A stretch of 64,000 bases of DNA from Camellia lanceoleosa (GCA_025200525.1 CM045767.1:120340021-120404020); one strand, 5' to 3'. Positions 34,976 to 47,075 are shown, counted from the first letter of the stretch. Notes: generated by a model from the letters alone, not told the origin. Program-made: numbers and translations.

Positions 34976-36342
34976 TTAATGATAGAAAAACTTCAGGTTG
35001 CAAATATTCCAAGGTCTTGACAATTCTTTGCCTTCATTGTCTTCAAGCCGATATACCCCATTGCCTAGGACTGAGATGATTCTATAAGGTCCTTCCCAAT
35101 TTGGGCAAAGCTTGCCCTCTCTGAGATCCTTCTTGTAGCTAATGACTTTTCTCAGGACGAGGTCCCCAACTTGAAACTCTCGTGGGTTAACCTTTTTGTT
35201 GTAAGCCTTGGCAAGTCGTCATTGGTATGCCCTCAAATTGAATTGCTGCTTTCTCCCTTCTTTCTTCCAGTAAGTCCAGATGTCAGGCTAAAAATGTATC
35301 ATTAGTTCCATTCTCTACTCCCTAGGTTCTGATCCTTGGGATGCCGACCTCTAGTGGAATTACTGCCTCTGTGCCATAAGCCATGGCAAATGGGGATTTC
35401 CTAGTTGATCTTCTCGGTGTAATCCGATATGCCTAGAGTACACTGGGCAACTCATCCACCCACTTTCCTTTTGCTGCTTCCAGCCTCTTCTTAATGCCAT
35501 CCAAGATAACTTTGTTGGATGCTTATGCTTGTCCATTGCTTTGAGGAAAACTTGGGGTGGAATAGTAATTCTTGATATTGTACTTTACACAAAAGCTTTT
35601 GATTAGCTTACTGTCAAACTGTGTTCCATTGTCTGCTATTATTGCTCTTGGGATCCCAAACCTGGTGATGATGTTCTTCCATATGAAGTTCTTACATCAA
35701 TGTCCCAAATCTTTGCAAGGGGTTCAGCTTCAACCCACTTGGTCAAGTAATCTGTTGCCACTTGCAGGAACTTCCTTTGTCCAGTTGCTTGAGGCAGTTG
35801 TCCTACAAAATCCATGCCCCATTGGGCAAATGGCCAAGACCTGGACACTAGGTTCAAGTCTGTTGCTGGTTGGTTTATCAAAGGTGCAAACCTCTAACAC
35901 TTCTCACATTTTCTAACATAGGCTTTAGCATCTTTCTGCATATAGGGCCACCAGTACCTCTGAGTAATGGGCCTATGAGCAAGTGACCTACCCCCAGTGT
36001 GGCCACCAGTACTTCTTCATGTATCTCATACAAGAAGTCTTCAACTTGTGAAGGATGCACGCACCTTAAAAGGGGGCCAGTAAAAGATCTTCTGTAGAGA
36101 TGCCCCTCGGCTGTCAGACTGAATCTTGCCAACTTCAGTCTGATCTTGTGTGCTTCCTTATGATTATCTAGCAGTTTTCCCTCTTTAAGGAATATTGTTA
36201 TTGCATCCATCCAGCTTGGTCCCATCTCCACACACATTGCTTCGTACTCTAAGTTCAGTGGTTCTACACTTGGACCTGATAAGTAGTCAACCATTACTGT
36301 CCTTGCCTCTTCTGGTTTTATTACACTAGCCAGGTTGGCCAA
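34976..36342 (-). pseudogene. integrase of element 2 (broken)
   Basis: Sense strand is -. The N-terminal zinc-finger part is around YEIHEEVLVAT and RKMLKPMLENVRSVR, where a frameshift disturbs the HHCC residues. The core follows in another frame with FLQVATDYLTKWVEAEP (first Asp), then DNGTQFDSKLIK (second Asp) in a third frame near 35,620. The third catalytic position, after PQSNGQA near 35,525, is a TAA stop in place of the Glu codon. The C-terminal module (QVGDLVLRKV, NWEGPYRI) ends at a TAA, 34976-34978. Several further stops occur. This integrase cannot be made or work. Confidence 0.85.
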
Positions 36343-36366
36343 GGCATCAGCACGGCTGTTGTCATC

Positions 36367-36921
36367 TTAGCCGACTTGCTGTATTCGGCAATTTTGGAAC
36401 AATGCCGTCAGTCTGCCCACCTCCTTTACAAAGGCCATCATCATTTCATCTCGGGCTGTATATTCGCCTGTTGCCTGGTTGACGATAAGCTGGGAGTCAC
36501 AAAAGACCATTACCTCGTCAGCTTCCATTGTTGCTGCCAATTTTAATCCTGCGATTAATGCTTCATACTCTACTTCGTTGTTTGAGGCCTTAAACCCCAA
36601 CTGAATGGATTGTTCCAGCATCTGCCCTTCCGGTGATACCAGCACTACTCCTACCCCCGCTCCTTGTCGGTTTGAACTTCCATCAACAAACAGGTGGAAG
36701 GAGTCGCCGATGTAAACACTATAAGGCCTGAGTTTCTCTTCTTTTCTTCGTTTGGCTATCTCCAACTGGGTTTCTTCTTGTTCATTTGGGCATCGCGTAC
36801 CTTGGCTCAACGGAGCCCGATGTGTAATGGCATCTAGTGTGAACTCGGCCACGAAGTCAGCCAGCACTTGGCCTTTGATTGCTGTTCTGGGTCTGAATTC
36901 CAGGTCATATTGGCCTAACAC
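36367..36921 (-). pseudogene. plant-type second RNase H of element 2
   Basis: An open piece with LFVDGSSNRQGAGVGVVLVS, ASNNEVEYEALIAGLKLA and VFCDSQLIVNQATGEY, keeping the acidic active-site positions (Asp, Glu, Asp). It is preceded by the end of the first RNase H region (DLEFRPRTAIKGQVLADFVA). It ends at a stop before integrase. This second RNase H is the best evidence for the Tat clade. Confidence 0.88.
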
Positions 36922-38229
36922 TACTGCTCATCTGGCTATCCTGCCTATCAAATCCCCTTGCTACAACAGGGACTTTAGAGGGTGCTCAGTTAACACCACA
37001 ATCTTATGGGCCTGAAAGTAGTGATTTAGTTTCTTGGAGGCCATTATCAAAGCTAGTGTTAGCTTTTCCAAAGATAAATATATGGTCTCTGCATCTGCTA
37101 GGGTTTTATTCACATAGTAAACTGCCCTCTACTCTCCCTTATCTTCCCTGATTATTACTACATTTACTGCATGCTCTGAGACCGCCAAGTATAAGAACAG
37201 CTCCTCTCCAGGTACTGGATTTGAAAGAACTGGGGCGGTGGTTAAGTATTTCTTCAAGTCGGCCAAGGTAACTTCACACTTCTCTGTCCATAAGAAGTCT
37301 GTGGCTTTCTTTACTATACTGAAGAAATGTTTGCATTTATTAGAACTTCTGCTTATGAATCTGTTTAGGGTTGCAGCCCTTTCAATTAGCATCTACACTT
37401 GTTTTGCCGACGTCAGGCTCTCTAGCTCCAAAATAGCCTTGATTTGATCTAGGCTTGCCTTAATGCCCTTTCTGGTGACCAAGTATCCCAGCAATTTCCT
37501 TGACCCAACTCCAAATGCATATTTCAATGCGTTAAGTTGGAGCTGAAATGTCCTTAGGATATCAAAGACTGTCTTTAGGTCGGCCAGATGATCCTCAGGT
37601 TCCTTGGTCTTCACGACCATGTCATCAATGTAAACCTCTACTGTTTTGCCTATTAGATGTCTGAACATCTTAGTCACCAATCTCTTGTAAGTTGCTCCTG
37701 CATTTTTCAATCCAAAAGGCATTACTCTGTAGCAATACAGCCCTTTTGGAGTGATAAATGCGGTCTTCTCCTCATCTGGGGGGTACATGGCTATTTGATG
37801 ATATCCTTTGTAAGCGTCCAAAAAGCTTATCCTTCCATGTCTTGAAGTGACTTCCACCAATTGGTCAATCCTGGGTAGTGGGAAACTGTCTTTGGGACAA
37901 GTCTTGTTCAGGCTGGTGAAGTCCACGGAGACCCTCTACTTCCCATTCTTTTTCTTCACAACTACCGTGTTTGATAACCATGTTGGGTAATTTACCTCTC
38001 GAATGGCTTTGGCCTCCAGAAGTTTATCTACTTCCTCTTCTACTGCCTCAATATGTATCAATGTCGACCTTCTTGTTTGCTGGATGACAAGTTTAGCCAA
38101 CCTGTCCACATTCAGTTTATAGCAAGTGACCTCGGGCTCAATGCCAAGCATCTTGTACGGTGTCCAAGCAAACATCTCAAGGTTTGCTCTCAGGAATGCC
38201 TGTAGTTCCTTTTCTTCCACCTCGGCCAA
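36922..38229 (-). pseudogene. reverse transcriptase and first RNase H of element 2 (broken)
   Basis: Pieces 38229-37936, 37926-37393 and 37392-37129 follow each other on the - strand. Motifs: LSNTVVVKKKNGK, MDFTSLNKTCPKD, ISFLDAYKGYHQI (catalytic Asp), RVMPFGLKNAGATY, and VEVYIDDMVVKT (catalytic pair), then LLGYLVTRKGI. The first RNase H-like part follows (LFLYLAVSEHAVNVVII and on to 36,922). Breaks: a stop at 37933-37935 after NGK and another at 37393. The catalytic residues are intact but the frame is not. Confidence 0.88.
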
Positions 38230-38472
38230 GCCTGCGCCGAGAAGGAAGAAGCGCTCTCCATCCCCTTATTGGACCAAGACCTTCTTCAGGGCTTTCTTAC
38301 TTTTATCGGCTGGTTCTTTGCCGACGTCCTCAAGGACTTCCATGTCTTCATCTTCAATCTCTGCTACTTTTGCTTCTCGTATGTTGCAGGTGATATTCAT
38401 TGCTGCCATGGAGCAATTCTTTGCCTGCACTTGATCTCCTCTAACCTCCTCAATTCCATGCTCTGTTGGGAA

Positions 38473-38988
38473 TCACAACAGTTGGTGCAATGTTGAAGGA
38501 ACAGCCCCCATTGCATGCAGCCATGGCCTTCCCAAGATAGCATTGTAAGGGGAAGGAGTGTCAATTATTGTTAACTCAGTTTTTACCTTCTTGGTGCCAG
38601 CTTGTACTTCCAAACTTACCGCCTCTAGGGGCCATGTCGGCGTTTCATTGAACCCGACCATTGAACCATTGGATTGCTCCAGATCATCTTGATGAAGGTC
38701 AAGATCCTTCTAACATCTGACATACATGATGTCACAAGAGCTGCCCTAATTGATCAGAATTCGCTTTACCTGGCATTCTCCAATCTGGAGAGATATTACC
38801 AAGGTATCGTTGTGTGGATACTGCACCTTCTCCAGGTCATCTTCAGTAAAGGACACCACTGGTCCCTGGCACTCGTTTGCCCTAAGTCTCTTCTGTCTGA
38901 CCTGATACACATGTTGCAGGTGTTTTATCTTCTGAGTTTCCCCCCGTATCTCGTTCTCATTCACCTTCGAGTGAATCACATTGATCAC
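38473..38988 (-). pseudogene. aspartic protease of element 2 (broken)
   Basis: A linker and the upstream half of the domain end at VKRILIN, where the catalytic Asp position reads Asn and is followed at once by TAG and GSSCDIMY. A second TAG follows near 38,711. The downstream half has MVGFNETPTWPLEAVSLEVQ and NAILGRPWLHAMGAVPSTLH, typical of Tat proteases. Both the active site and the frame are lost. Confidence 0.8.
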
Positions 38989-39009
38989 TCGAGGTCCGTC
39001 TGCCTGTGG

Positions 39010-40667
39010 TTATGGTGCTGGCGAGGGTGGTGCTGCTAGTGCTTGAGGTAGTCTCACTTGCTCTTCTCTTATCCTGGTCTCATCTATCAGGTCTCTTAAA
39101 TGACCATGTCTTACCAAGTCTTCCAGATATGCCTTTAGGGCTTTGCATCCTTGAGTTAGATGCCTATCCTCATTGTGGTAGGCACAATGTTTCCCCAGAC
39201 TTCTTCCCATAAATTCACCAGGAAGCTTTTCTGGTGTTTTGTAATAGGGTTGATTCCAAATTCTTTCCAAGACTTTGTAGACCAGAATTCGGAATACGGT
39301 TGTGACTGCCTGTGCAACCCTTAGTCCTGTTTCTAGTTTATTGTATCCACCATTACATCGGCCTCGCTTCAGCGAGCTATTTTTCTTCTCCTGTTTCGAC
39401 GCCTTTGTCCTCGGCATGTCCTCCTCAGCCTTGGCATACTTTTCTATCCTGGCGATAAGTTCCTCTATACCTTTTGGCAATGTCTTTGCCAATGATTTTC
39501 GAAGCAGACAATCATCTTTCAGGCCGTTCTTAAAAGACATGACCGCCACCTCTTGGTTGCATCCTGGTATCCGGTTGAACACCTCATAATACTTTTTGGC
39601 ATATGCCCTAAGGCTTTTATCTTCGCCAATTCTTAGGGCCATTAGGGCATCCACCCTCAATGGCTGTAGTTTGTTTGTCACAAACCTGGCCATGAACATC
39701 TCGGCCAAGCCTTCCCAGTTTTTCATAATTCTTTTCGGCAACTTGTGAAACCAGTCTGATGCAATCTCCCGAAAGGATGAGTGGAACACCTTGCAAAGAA
39801 ACAGTTCATTCTCGGTGTAAAATGTCATTGAGTTCAGGAACAAGCCGATGTAAAAGTTAGGGTCCGACTTACCGTCGTATATCTGGAATCTCGGCATATT
39901 AAACCTCTTCAGGGCTTCAAACTTGTCTAATTCTATCGAGAACGGTGTTCTTGGTTTGACGGGTGAGGTTAGCTCGGCATCTTGTCACTTCCTTTGTAGG
40001 TAATCCCTTAGATCCTCCTTGGTCTGTCCAGGAGCTCGGTTATCAACAAACTTCAGCCTCTTCGGTACGCTACTCTCAGTGTCGTTATGAGTCTTCTTGG
40101 ACATTTCTCCATTAGTTACATTGAAACACAGTTCCTTCCCTTGAACATGCTGATTTTTTTGGGGTCAGCTTCCTTGGTACGATGCGTCCTCCGAGAATCT
40201 CCCTTTCTTAACTCATCTTGCCCGACCTCCCTTCAAGGCCGGTGAGTGTTCCTCGGTCCTGGTGTGCTGGAGGACTGTAGGGACTGTTTTCTGCCCTTCC
40301 TTCTGGGCATTATTCTTGGCCGCTAGGATCGGCGTGTCTTGTAACGAGAATAGCGGCTGCATGACATTGTTCTACATCATGAAATTGACGACCGACTACA
40401 GGTCCGCCAATTTGTTTGCCAGTCCCTTCATCTCGCCGTCTCTCCGTAGGTATCTATCATTCCATACCTAGAGATCGTCCTCATTATAATACCCCCCTTG
40501 TCTGACTTCTTTGGTACGTCGCCCTCCTTGCCAACATCTTTCTCTCCGGGATTCTGATCCTGAGTTTCTTCGTTGCAGTTATCTTCTTCCACGTTAGGGT
40601 CAATGTGCTTACCACTCCCAGTAGGGATGTCATCCCCAACATTTTCTTTCTTTCTGTCATTGGCCAT
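39010..40667 (-). pseudogene. gag: gag of element 2 (broken)
   Basis: Begins at ATG 40667, 18 bases past the end of the primer-binding site, with an acidic N-terminus (MANDRKKENVGDDIPTGSGK). Stops and frameshifts interrupt the Pro/Lys-rich leader (40,480-39,960). The longest piece, 39897-39010 (295 codons), holds the capsid region (MPRFQIYDGKSDPNFYIGLF, SFREIASDWFHKLP) and a Tat-type zinc knuckle (CAYHNEDRHLTQGC, then a conserved leucine-rich tail). Ends in a Pro/Ala-rich stretch. Confidence 0.85.
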
Positions 40668-40684
40668 CTATTCTCCTTTCTTTT

Positions 40685-40699
40685 CCATAGACGGCGCCA
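40685..40699 (-). other. primer-binding site of element 2
   Basis: TGGCGCCGTCTATGG on the - strand, three bases after the 5' LTR end. This is the TGGCGCCGTC-type site frequent in plant Tat/Ogre elements, complementary to the 3' end of a tRNA (probably Arg type; from memory of the families). Confidence 0.75.
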
Positions 40700-40702
40700 A
40701 AT

Positions 40703-41220
40703 TGTGTGCTGTTTTCTGACCACACTGCCAAACAGGTACTCAGTTGGAGAACACTAGCAGAATAGATTGCGCACGAATGACCTGTCACAAAAAGAAAAAG
40801 ACTCTGGTAGTGGTTCGTCTACCCGAGGGCACTCCGACGATCAAGTCAGTTATCTCTCAAAGATAGCAAAAACACTTAACTCACTATTCAGAATACAAAA
40901 AGCGTACCTTAGACCCACGAGGGTGCCTTACTTTTATAACCGACACTGACCTGATCCCTGTAGAAGCCTAGCTTCAATGGACTCTGGCTCAATGCCTATC
41001 CAGGACTCTCAAATAGATAAAGATAAACTCCCTAAGAGCTTTATCCTTACCCAGGATGAAGTCCTCCCTCATTCTAGGACTCTTGTAACTTATCCACTCA
41101 TCTCGGATTTCGATTTCTCCGCAGATAACCTCGGCGTCAAGTCAAGGACACGTGGCACCTCGGCTGGCACTTCGGTACCAGCTTGGCCACATGTTGCTAT
41201 ACAAAAAATATGTCCCCACA
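40703..41220 (-). repeat. 5' LTR of element 2
   Basis: Genome orientation TGTGTGCTGTTTTCTGACC to ATATGTCCCCACA. Matches 29591-30130. - strand TATA box at 40931-40938 (TATAAAAG). The GGGAC target duplication follows directly. Confidence 0.93.
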
Positions 41221-41225
41221 GGGAC

Positions 41226-41472
41226 GATGTTGTTGTAGTGAACGTTTTTGTTGTGCTAGCTGGGTTTACGACGGTGTTGCGATCATTGTCCATTTTGGTT
41301 CATTTCGTTAATCACGAAGTTCATTTTCATTGTTTATTTCGTTTGCTTTTATTATTATTTGTAGATGTGTTTCAGATGTGATAATTCATGTTGTTGTTTA
41401 ACGCATACGTATTACCGTTGCTCACCAGGTTCTTTGTTCTTAGATTATTGTTTTTATACATAAGGTTGTACA
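41226..41472. other. older sequence between element 2 and the hAT element
   Basis: Continues in phase with the open stretch left of element 2 up to a TGA at 41379-41381. Hydrophobic (Leu/Val-rich) translation, not recognised. Ends with the hAT target site GTTGTACA. Confidence 0.35.
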
Positions 41473-41896
41473 TAGGAATGGCAACAGGGTGGGGCGGGGC
41501 CGGGGATCACCCTCTCCGTCCCCGATTCCCGATAGCAAAAATTTCCTCAACCTCGGCCCCAATTCCTGACGGGGAAGCTATCACCACCCCCGTCCCTGTC
41601 CCCTAACGGGGATCGGGTTTCCCCGACCCTAAAAACTCCCCCGGTCAAAAAAAAAAAAAGAACAAAAATGGCGGATGATCAACAACAACAACATCATGCA
41701 TCAACAACAAATGATCTGTTACAGATCATGTATACTTACACAACAACAGATCAAAAAAATCATTATACATAATAGATCAAAAAAAGGAAAATCAGAGAGA
41801 TGGAAAAGGCGGTGAGATCACCGTGATGTTCTTGAGCAAGGAGATCGGCGACGCAATAGTCGGTGAGATCGGAGATCGCCGTGATGGGAAGAGAGG

Positions 41897-42035
41897 GAAG
41901 ACGTCGGAGAAGCCGCTGCCACCACCATCGATGAGATCGGAGATCGGTGAGATGGAAGGAGGAAGAAGACGTCGGAGAAGCCGCTGCCACCACCATCGGT
42001 GAGATCGGAGATCGGCGAGATAGAAGGAGGAAGAG
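41897..42035. repeat. tandem repeat of about 68 bp inside the hAT element
   Basis: GAAGACGTCGGAGAAGCCGC starts at 41897 and 41965, and a third diverged copy begins near 42,033. Units also share 'gatgagatcggagatcgg'. They explain the three similar - strand open frames here. Confidence 0.85.
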
Positions 42036-42103
42036 GACAATGGAGGAGCCGCCGCGGCCACTGCCGACGCCGTGACCGTGAGGAACACCTGCACACATAC
42101 ACA

Positions 42104-42104
42104 T

Positions 42105-42160
<56 letters not shown>
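42104..42160. repeat. (GA)n microsatellite
   Basis: 57 bp of GA repeat with one AA interruption, inside the hAT element. Confidence 0.95.
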
Positions 42161-42164
<4 letters not shown>

Positions 42165-42629
42165 GAATGTGTGTGAATGAGTGAGTTCAGTTTAGCCAAA
42201 CCCTAACACATACACATATTATATATATATATACAGGGGCAAATTAGTAATTTCATGTCGAAGGGGAACCGGGGCGGGGATCGGGGCCGAGGTCGGGTCG
42301 GGCCGGGTCTGGGACTAAAACATGCATCCCCGTCCCCAGCCCGAATATCATTGGGGATTCAATTTTTAATACCATCCCCGGCCCGTCGAGGGTATTTTTC
42401 GAAAAATAACCGCTAAATTCGGGGTCGAGGGATCGGGTCCCCGTCAGGCCGGGTTCCGATTGCCATCTCTAGTTGTACACACACTTGGTGGTGAGTTAAT
42501 CGCAATATTAAATACACACAACAATTCCATGTCATTATGATGATCATGGGATATAGGTTTTGTTGTGAGGTTATCGTTTTACCCATTGGATACACATCAA
42601 TTTCCCCATATACACTATAACAAAAATAC

Positions 42630-42970
42630 ATTTTAGTGGTATTATACTAATGGTATGTTTTTAGTAAATGCTATAAAAACAATATTTTGTGACATATTTT
42701 AGAAAAATGTCAAAAAATCACAAACATATAAGGCTTTAGTGGCATTTCAATAAAGAAATGTCACATCAATTTTATAACATTTTATAAAAGAATGACACAA
42801 GAATTTATTTTAGTGACATTTATCAACAAATGTCACTAAATTAGGTAGGTGCAAATTACTTTTTATAGCATTAGATGAAAAGTGTCATAAACAAATATTT
42901 TATAACATTTTGAGAAATGTCACTAAGCCAAAAATTTTCCAAGCTATCTAATGGCATTTTTTGAAAAAAC
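42630..42970. repeat. left subterminal repeats of the CACTA element
   Basis: Repeated words in both orientations: aaatgtcac, gtggcattt, ttttataacattt, ttgtgacatattt. The same vocabulary recurs at 56,715-57,300. Confidence 0.7.
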
Positions 42971-44012
42971 AAAAAATGCCAATATATTTCTAAAATTTTT
43001 AAAATGCACAAAATAAATAAAAACAAATAAATTAAACTCAATATAACATGTTTTTTTTAATTGTACTTGTCACATGTACAAAATTGATCAATGGCTTTAT
43101 ATGACTTAACAGGAAAAATAAAATTTCAAATTGCTTTCTTGTACAATAATAAAATTTCTTGAATTTTAGTCCCTATAGTTTCAATTACCTCAATTTTGAC
43201 TCTGAATTTACTGATTTATCTCAATTTATTTCAATTACTTATAATTGTTGAGTAAATTATATCAATAATCCTTACATTTTGTTGTTCCATATAGTTTTAA
43301 TTGACTCAATTTTGACACTTATTTTTAGATTTTACGTCAATTTAGTCGAATTGATAACATCTCTAAGGTCTTTGATAGAAAATTTTCATTGGATTTGTTA
43401 AGATTAAGTCACTGAATTGACCAAGCATTTTGTTTTACTTCTAAAACAATGACTGGTTGCATTTGTCATTAAAAAATGCTATCAATTGGACCAATTTGAG
43501 ACAAAATAAAAAAATTTAAGGTTAAAATCGATTCAATTAAAATTACAAAGACTAAAATGACATAATAGCCATAATAGAGAGACTAATAATGTAATTAGCC
43601 CTAATTGTTATCATTTTTTAATGATAAATATGCATACAAGTGACATATGACATTCTTTTAGAGGTAAAATAATAATTTTGCTTAACTCATTGAGTTAACC
43701 TCAACAAATTCAGTGATCATTTTTCATTAAAAACACTAACGGTATTATTAATTGGACTAAATTGACACAAAATTAAAAATTACAGGTTACAATTGATTTA
43801 ATTAAAAATATAAGGACCAAAATTAATTTATATTTTTTTATTTAAAATATGAACAAACTTAATCCATATGATGCACCTGGTCTCATTCTCCACCGTTTTT
43901 TTTTTTTTAATTTATATATATATTATATAACAAAGGAAATAAGGAAGTTCAAAGGAGTAGCGACTCTAATTTTTTCTTAAGTCATTATTATTATTATTAT
44001 TATTATTATTTG

Positions 44013-44044
<32 letters not shown>

Positions 44045-45345
44045 TTTATTTTATTTTTTTGGCTTTATTAATTACGTGAATACATGACAATTTAATGTGG
44101 TATTTAATTAATTTAATATAATATTTAATTATATATAATTAATTCGAATATTTATATATTTATATATACAAAAATGTTTTATATATTGATAAAATATATA
44201 TTATATTTATGTATGTTGTATTTGTATAATATAATATAATAGTTATTAGGTTATATAATTATGATTAGGTTGTAATAGGGCTGCCATTAGGAAAAGGAAA
44301 AGAAAAAAAAAATCAAAATTAGAGAGCAGACAAGAGAGAGAAAGAGAGGCGGCGGGAGAGAGAAGAGAGAAAAAAAAGGGTTAGGATTTTATTTTGATGG
44401 TTTCATTAATTCTTCAAGTATTTCTTCGATTTGAAAAATAATTGTGAGTGTAAAACCCACTTCTCTTAATTTATGTTTATTTCGTTGTTTTTATTTTTTT
44501 ATTTATTTGATGTTGGTTTGATATTGTATTTGCATAAAGATGATGAATTGATTTCAATTATTTTGATTAGTTGTGTATGCAAGGTTTAGGGTTTTTATAT
44601 ATATTTATTTTATAGTTGTAATCACACTCATGGATACATGAAATTAAAATAAATTAGAAATCCATAGATAAATTTTGAATACTCCACCATGACTTCAAGA
44701 ATTGTTGTTTTATTTGAGTGCTGATGAGAAAAAGTGTATAAAAAAAAAGTGAGAATTATGAGATTGATTTGAATGCCTTAGACTCGGCATTGTTATGTTT
44801 GTTCTCATGAGTAGATGAGGGGTTGTGTATATATATATATTGTTACTTCGTTCTCAAGAGTAGACGTGTGCTTTGATTTACGCACGTACGTATATACTAA
44901 CCGTCCAGGGAGTGTAGGTCAAACTCGGGACGATATCCCCTTACAAGTTTGGCTTCGGAGCGGTGTTAGGTATACAGGACGCACATGGGATATATGTGTA
45001 GGCTGGAAGTGAAGGGCCAAAGTGGTGGAATTAAGATACATAGATTTAAATATGAGTTTATTGGTATAATTTAATTATATTGATTTGTATATCTCGAAAA
45101 ATAATAAACGACATCAATAAATTACGAAATTTGGATAGAGACATGTATACGTAATTCTAGATAACTCTTATATTTTAATATTTTACTAAAAAGATCAATT
45201 AGAACTTGTAATTAGAAGATCTTTGTTACAATAGTTTTTGTTCATTTTAGCAATACAGACTTTAGATGTTGTTTTATCCCATGAAACGAGCTCATTTTCA
45301 TTGATTTCACGTAAACTAAAGTAAAACATTATTCTAAACACTCGC
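42971..45345. other. left interior of the CACTA element, no gene seen
   Basis: AT-rich. 43,150-43,850 contains several copies of a phrase like 'tccctatagtttcaattacctcaattttgac' (a common plant repeat motif, also at 63,870-63,990). 43,983-44,043 is an ATT microsatellite. 44,310-44,400 is purine-rich and UTR-like. 44,760-45,015 is a less AT-rich block ('cgtccagggagtgtaggtc', 'cggagcggtgttaggtatac') resembling part of an LTR; I could not pair it with another copy. Confidence 0.45.
43983..44043. repeat. (ATT)n microsatellite
   Basis: Two runs of ATT/TTA repeats separated by 'tggtt'. Confidence 0.95.
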
Positions 45346-47060
45346 TGTGACACTCCAAAATATTTAATTAATACCACAACCAACCACGACTATTAATAAA
45401 AAAAAATTATGATAATCTATAATAGTAAAATAGAAGAATTAATTTTGTGATTGTATGCGATAAAGTCAAATTTGTAAAAGTAATAAAATAAATAAGCTAT
45501 ACGTGTGATGTAAATTTATTTGTCATTACGGTTATCAAATATGTGACGAGAGAATTTATTTAGGACTAAGTTAATCACTAATTAATGTGAAAAGATTAGC
45601 ATGTATAAATATAATTAAACGAATTAAATACCACACAAATAATTATAGTTAAAGAATAATTATGATTGTATGTGGTAATATATTATTTTGACAATAATAA
45701 TAAAATAAATATATAGAATGAGAATAATAATAATGTGTAATAGTAAAACAAAATAATTAATATTACGATGATATGCTATAGAATACAATTTAATTTATTT
45801 ATTAGAGTCAATGTAAAATTTAGATAAAATAGTAATAATATACATATGTATAAAAAATAAAAAAATCAACTTGCCTTTATCTAATGTTTAATGCTGGAGA
45901 TTTATGAAGATTAGCAAATCAAACCATTTATTTAGAGGAGATTTGGAAATTGCCTTGAAGAAATAGAATGGAGACACCTGTGCCACCTAAACAAATAAGA
46001 GAGTTGAGTCATCTATATGGGGTCATCATAACAGGATGTGTCAACACCATGTAGCGTGTATATAAGGAAGTAGGGGGAGCTGTGAAATGGTAAGTGATCA
46101 AAAGAAAGAGAAAAAGTGAAGAAAGAAAGGAGATCCGTAGAAAGGGAGGAGCCGAAAATTAACAAAAATATAAAGGAATTAGTAAGACTCAATCTTAAGA
46201 TGAGTTATATTATACCTTAAGTCACCATAATGTATTTTACGCATGTTTTAACTTATCATAGTTTATTTTATACAAGTTACGTTTTATAAATTATCATAAA
46301 CTATATTAATATTTCAGTTACGTGGATTATTTTTTGAACTCTATTTTTTAAAAATGAAACCCATGGATATGTTTGTTTAAATTTTAAAAAATATTTGACT
46401 GTAACCTTATAAACAATTATGTTTTGTAAGTACTACCACGGCAGTTCCACGCCTTGGGGAACTTAAATAACCATTGGCTTCTGTTTGGCCACTTTGTGGT
46501 CCTCTGTTTGTCATGGATTCATTGACCTCTGTTCTGGTTATCACTTCTGTGACCTCTATTCTGTTCTGTTCTGCACCGTGGTTATGGCTATAACTTCTAT
46601 ATTTTAGTTTCTGCCACTTAAATGATTTATTTTGAGTTATGTAAATGTTTTGGTTTAACTAATTATCCATGGTTATTTTGTATTCCCTATACTCTTGGCT
46701 TAATATTTCTCACTCTGCTGTGTGCTTATAGCTGTTACCTTTTCAGGTGATGAGATGTAGAGGAAACCCATAACCCCACAAAATGGAACCCGCTAATGGA
46801 TTGCTGTTGAACCACTTCTTCTTTTTTTTTATCTTTCTTTTTTTTAGTGTTGCTCCCTTTTTGTTCTACTCGGGGCTGGTCACTAAATAATAAAATAACT
46901 AGAGCCCTATAGATGTATTTTCTTTTTCTTAAATAGTAAAATGAAGTAAAATTTCTATTGAATTATTTTTATTTCTGCTTGCGCAGTTTAATTTGCTACA
47001 AATAAAATAAGTTAGTAAGTTGCGATTCCAATCCTAAGCCCCTAAGGTTGGATCGTGACA
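45346..47060 (+). repeat. 5' LTR of element 3
   Basis: TGTGACACTCCAAAATATTT to GGTTGGATCGTGACA. TATA box TATATAAG at 46059-46066. Matches 52466-54208. Confidence 0.95.
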
Positions 47061-47064
47061 AAGG

Positions 47065-47075
47065 TGGTATCAGAG
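47065..47075 (+). other. primer-binding site of element 3
   Basis: TGGTATCAGAG, the complement of the initiator-Met tRNA 3' end used by most plant chromoviruses, 4 bp after the LTR. Confidence 0.9.

Larger units (their letters stand above)
29591..41220 (-). mobile_element. Ty3/Gypsy LTR retrotransposon, Tat clade (element 2)
   Basis: An 11.6-kb element on the - strand with LTRs at 29591-30130 (3' LTR) and 40703-41220 (5' LTR), flanked by a perfect GGGAC duplication (29586-29590, 41221-41225). Sense order: LTR, TGGCGCC-type primer-binding site, gag, protease, reverse transcriptase, RNase H, plant-type RNase H, integrase, then an accessory gene on the opposite strand, polypurine tract, LTR. 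The double RNase H places it in the Tat clade, but its proteins and LTRs are clearly different from element 1. Every enzyme domain is interrupted by stops or frameshifts. Confidence 0.95.
41473..42471. mobile_element. non-autonomous hAT element
   Basis: Ends TAGGAATGGCAAC and (reverse complement of the right end) TAGAGATGGCAAT form the short TIR, with a perfect 8-bp duplication GTTGTACA at 41465-41472 and 42472-42479; both are hallmarks of hAT. No transposase. Subterminal regions are GC-rich (GGGGCGGGGCCGGGG words), in contrast to the AT-rich neighbourhood. The middle holds a tandem repeat of about 68 bp and a GA tract. Read on the - strand, the middle looks like a 5' UTR (CT tract), a splice-acceptor-like GTGTGCAG and Ser/Ala/Pro-rich coding-like sequence, which may be captured host DNA. 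Confidence 0.85.

Noticed and set aside
41763..42199. three overlapping - strand frames rich in Ser and Leu
   Set aside because: They arise from the 68-bp tandem repeat and the GA tract of the hAT element; at best captured sequence, not a gene.
44815..45012. 65-codon + strand frame in a less AT-rich block
   Set aside because: No recognisable domain; more likely a piece of an old LTR.
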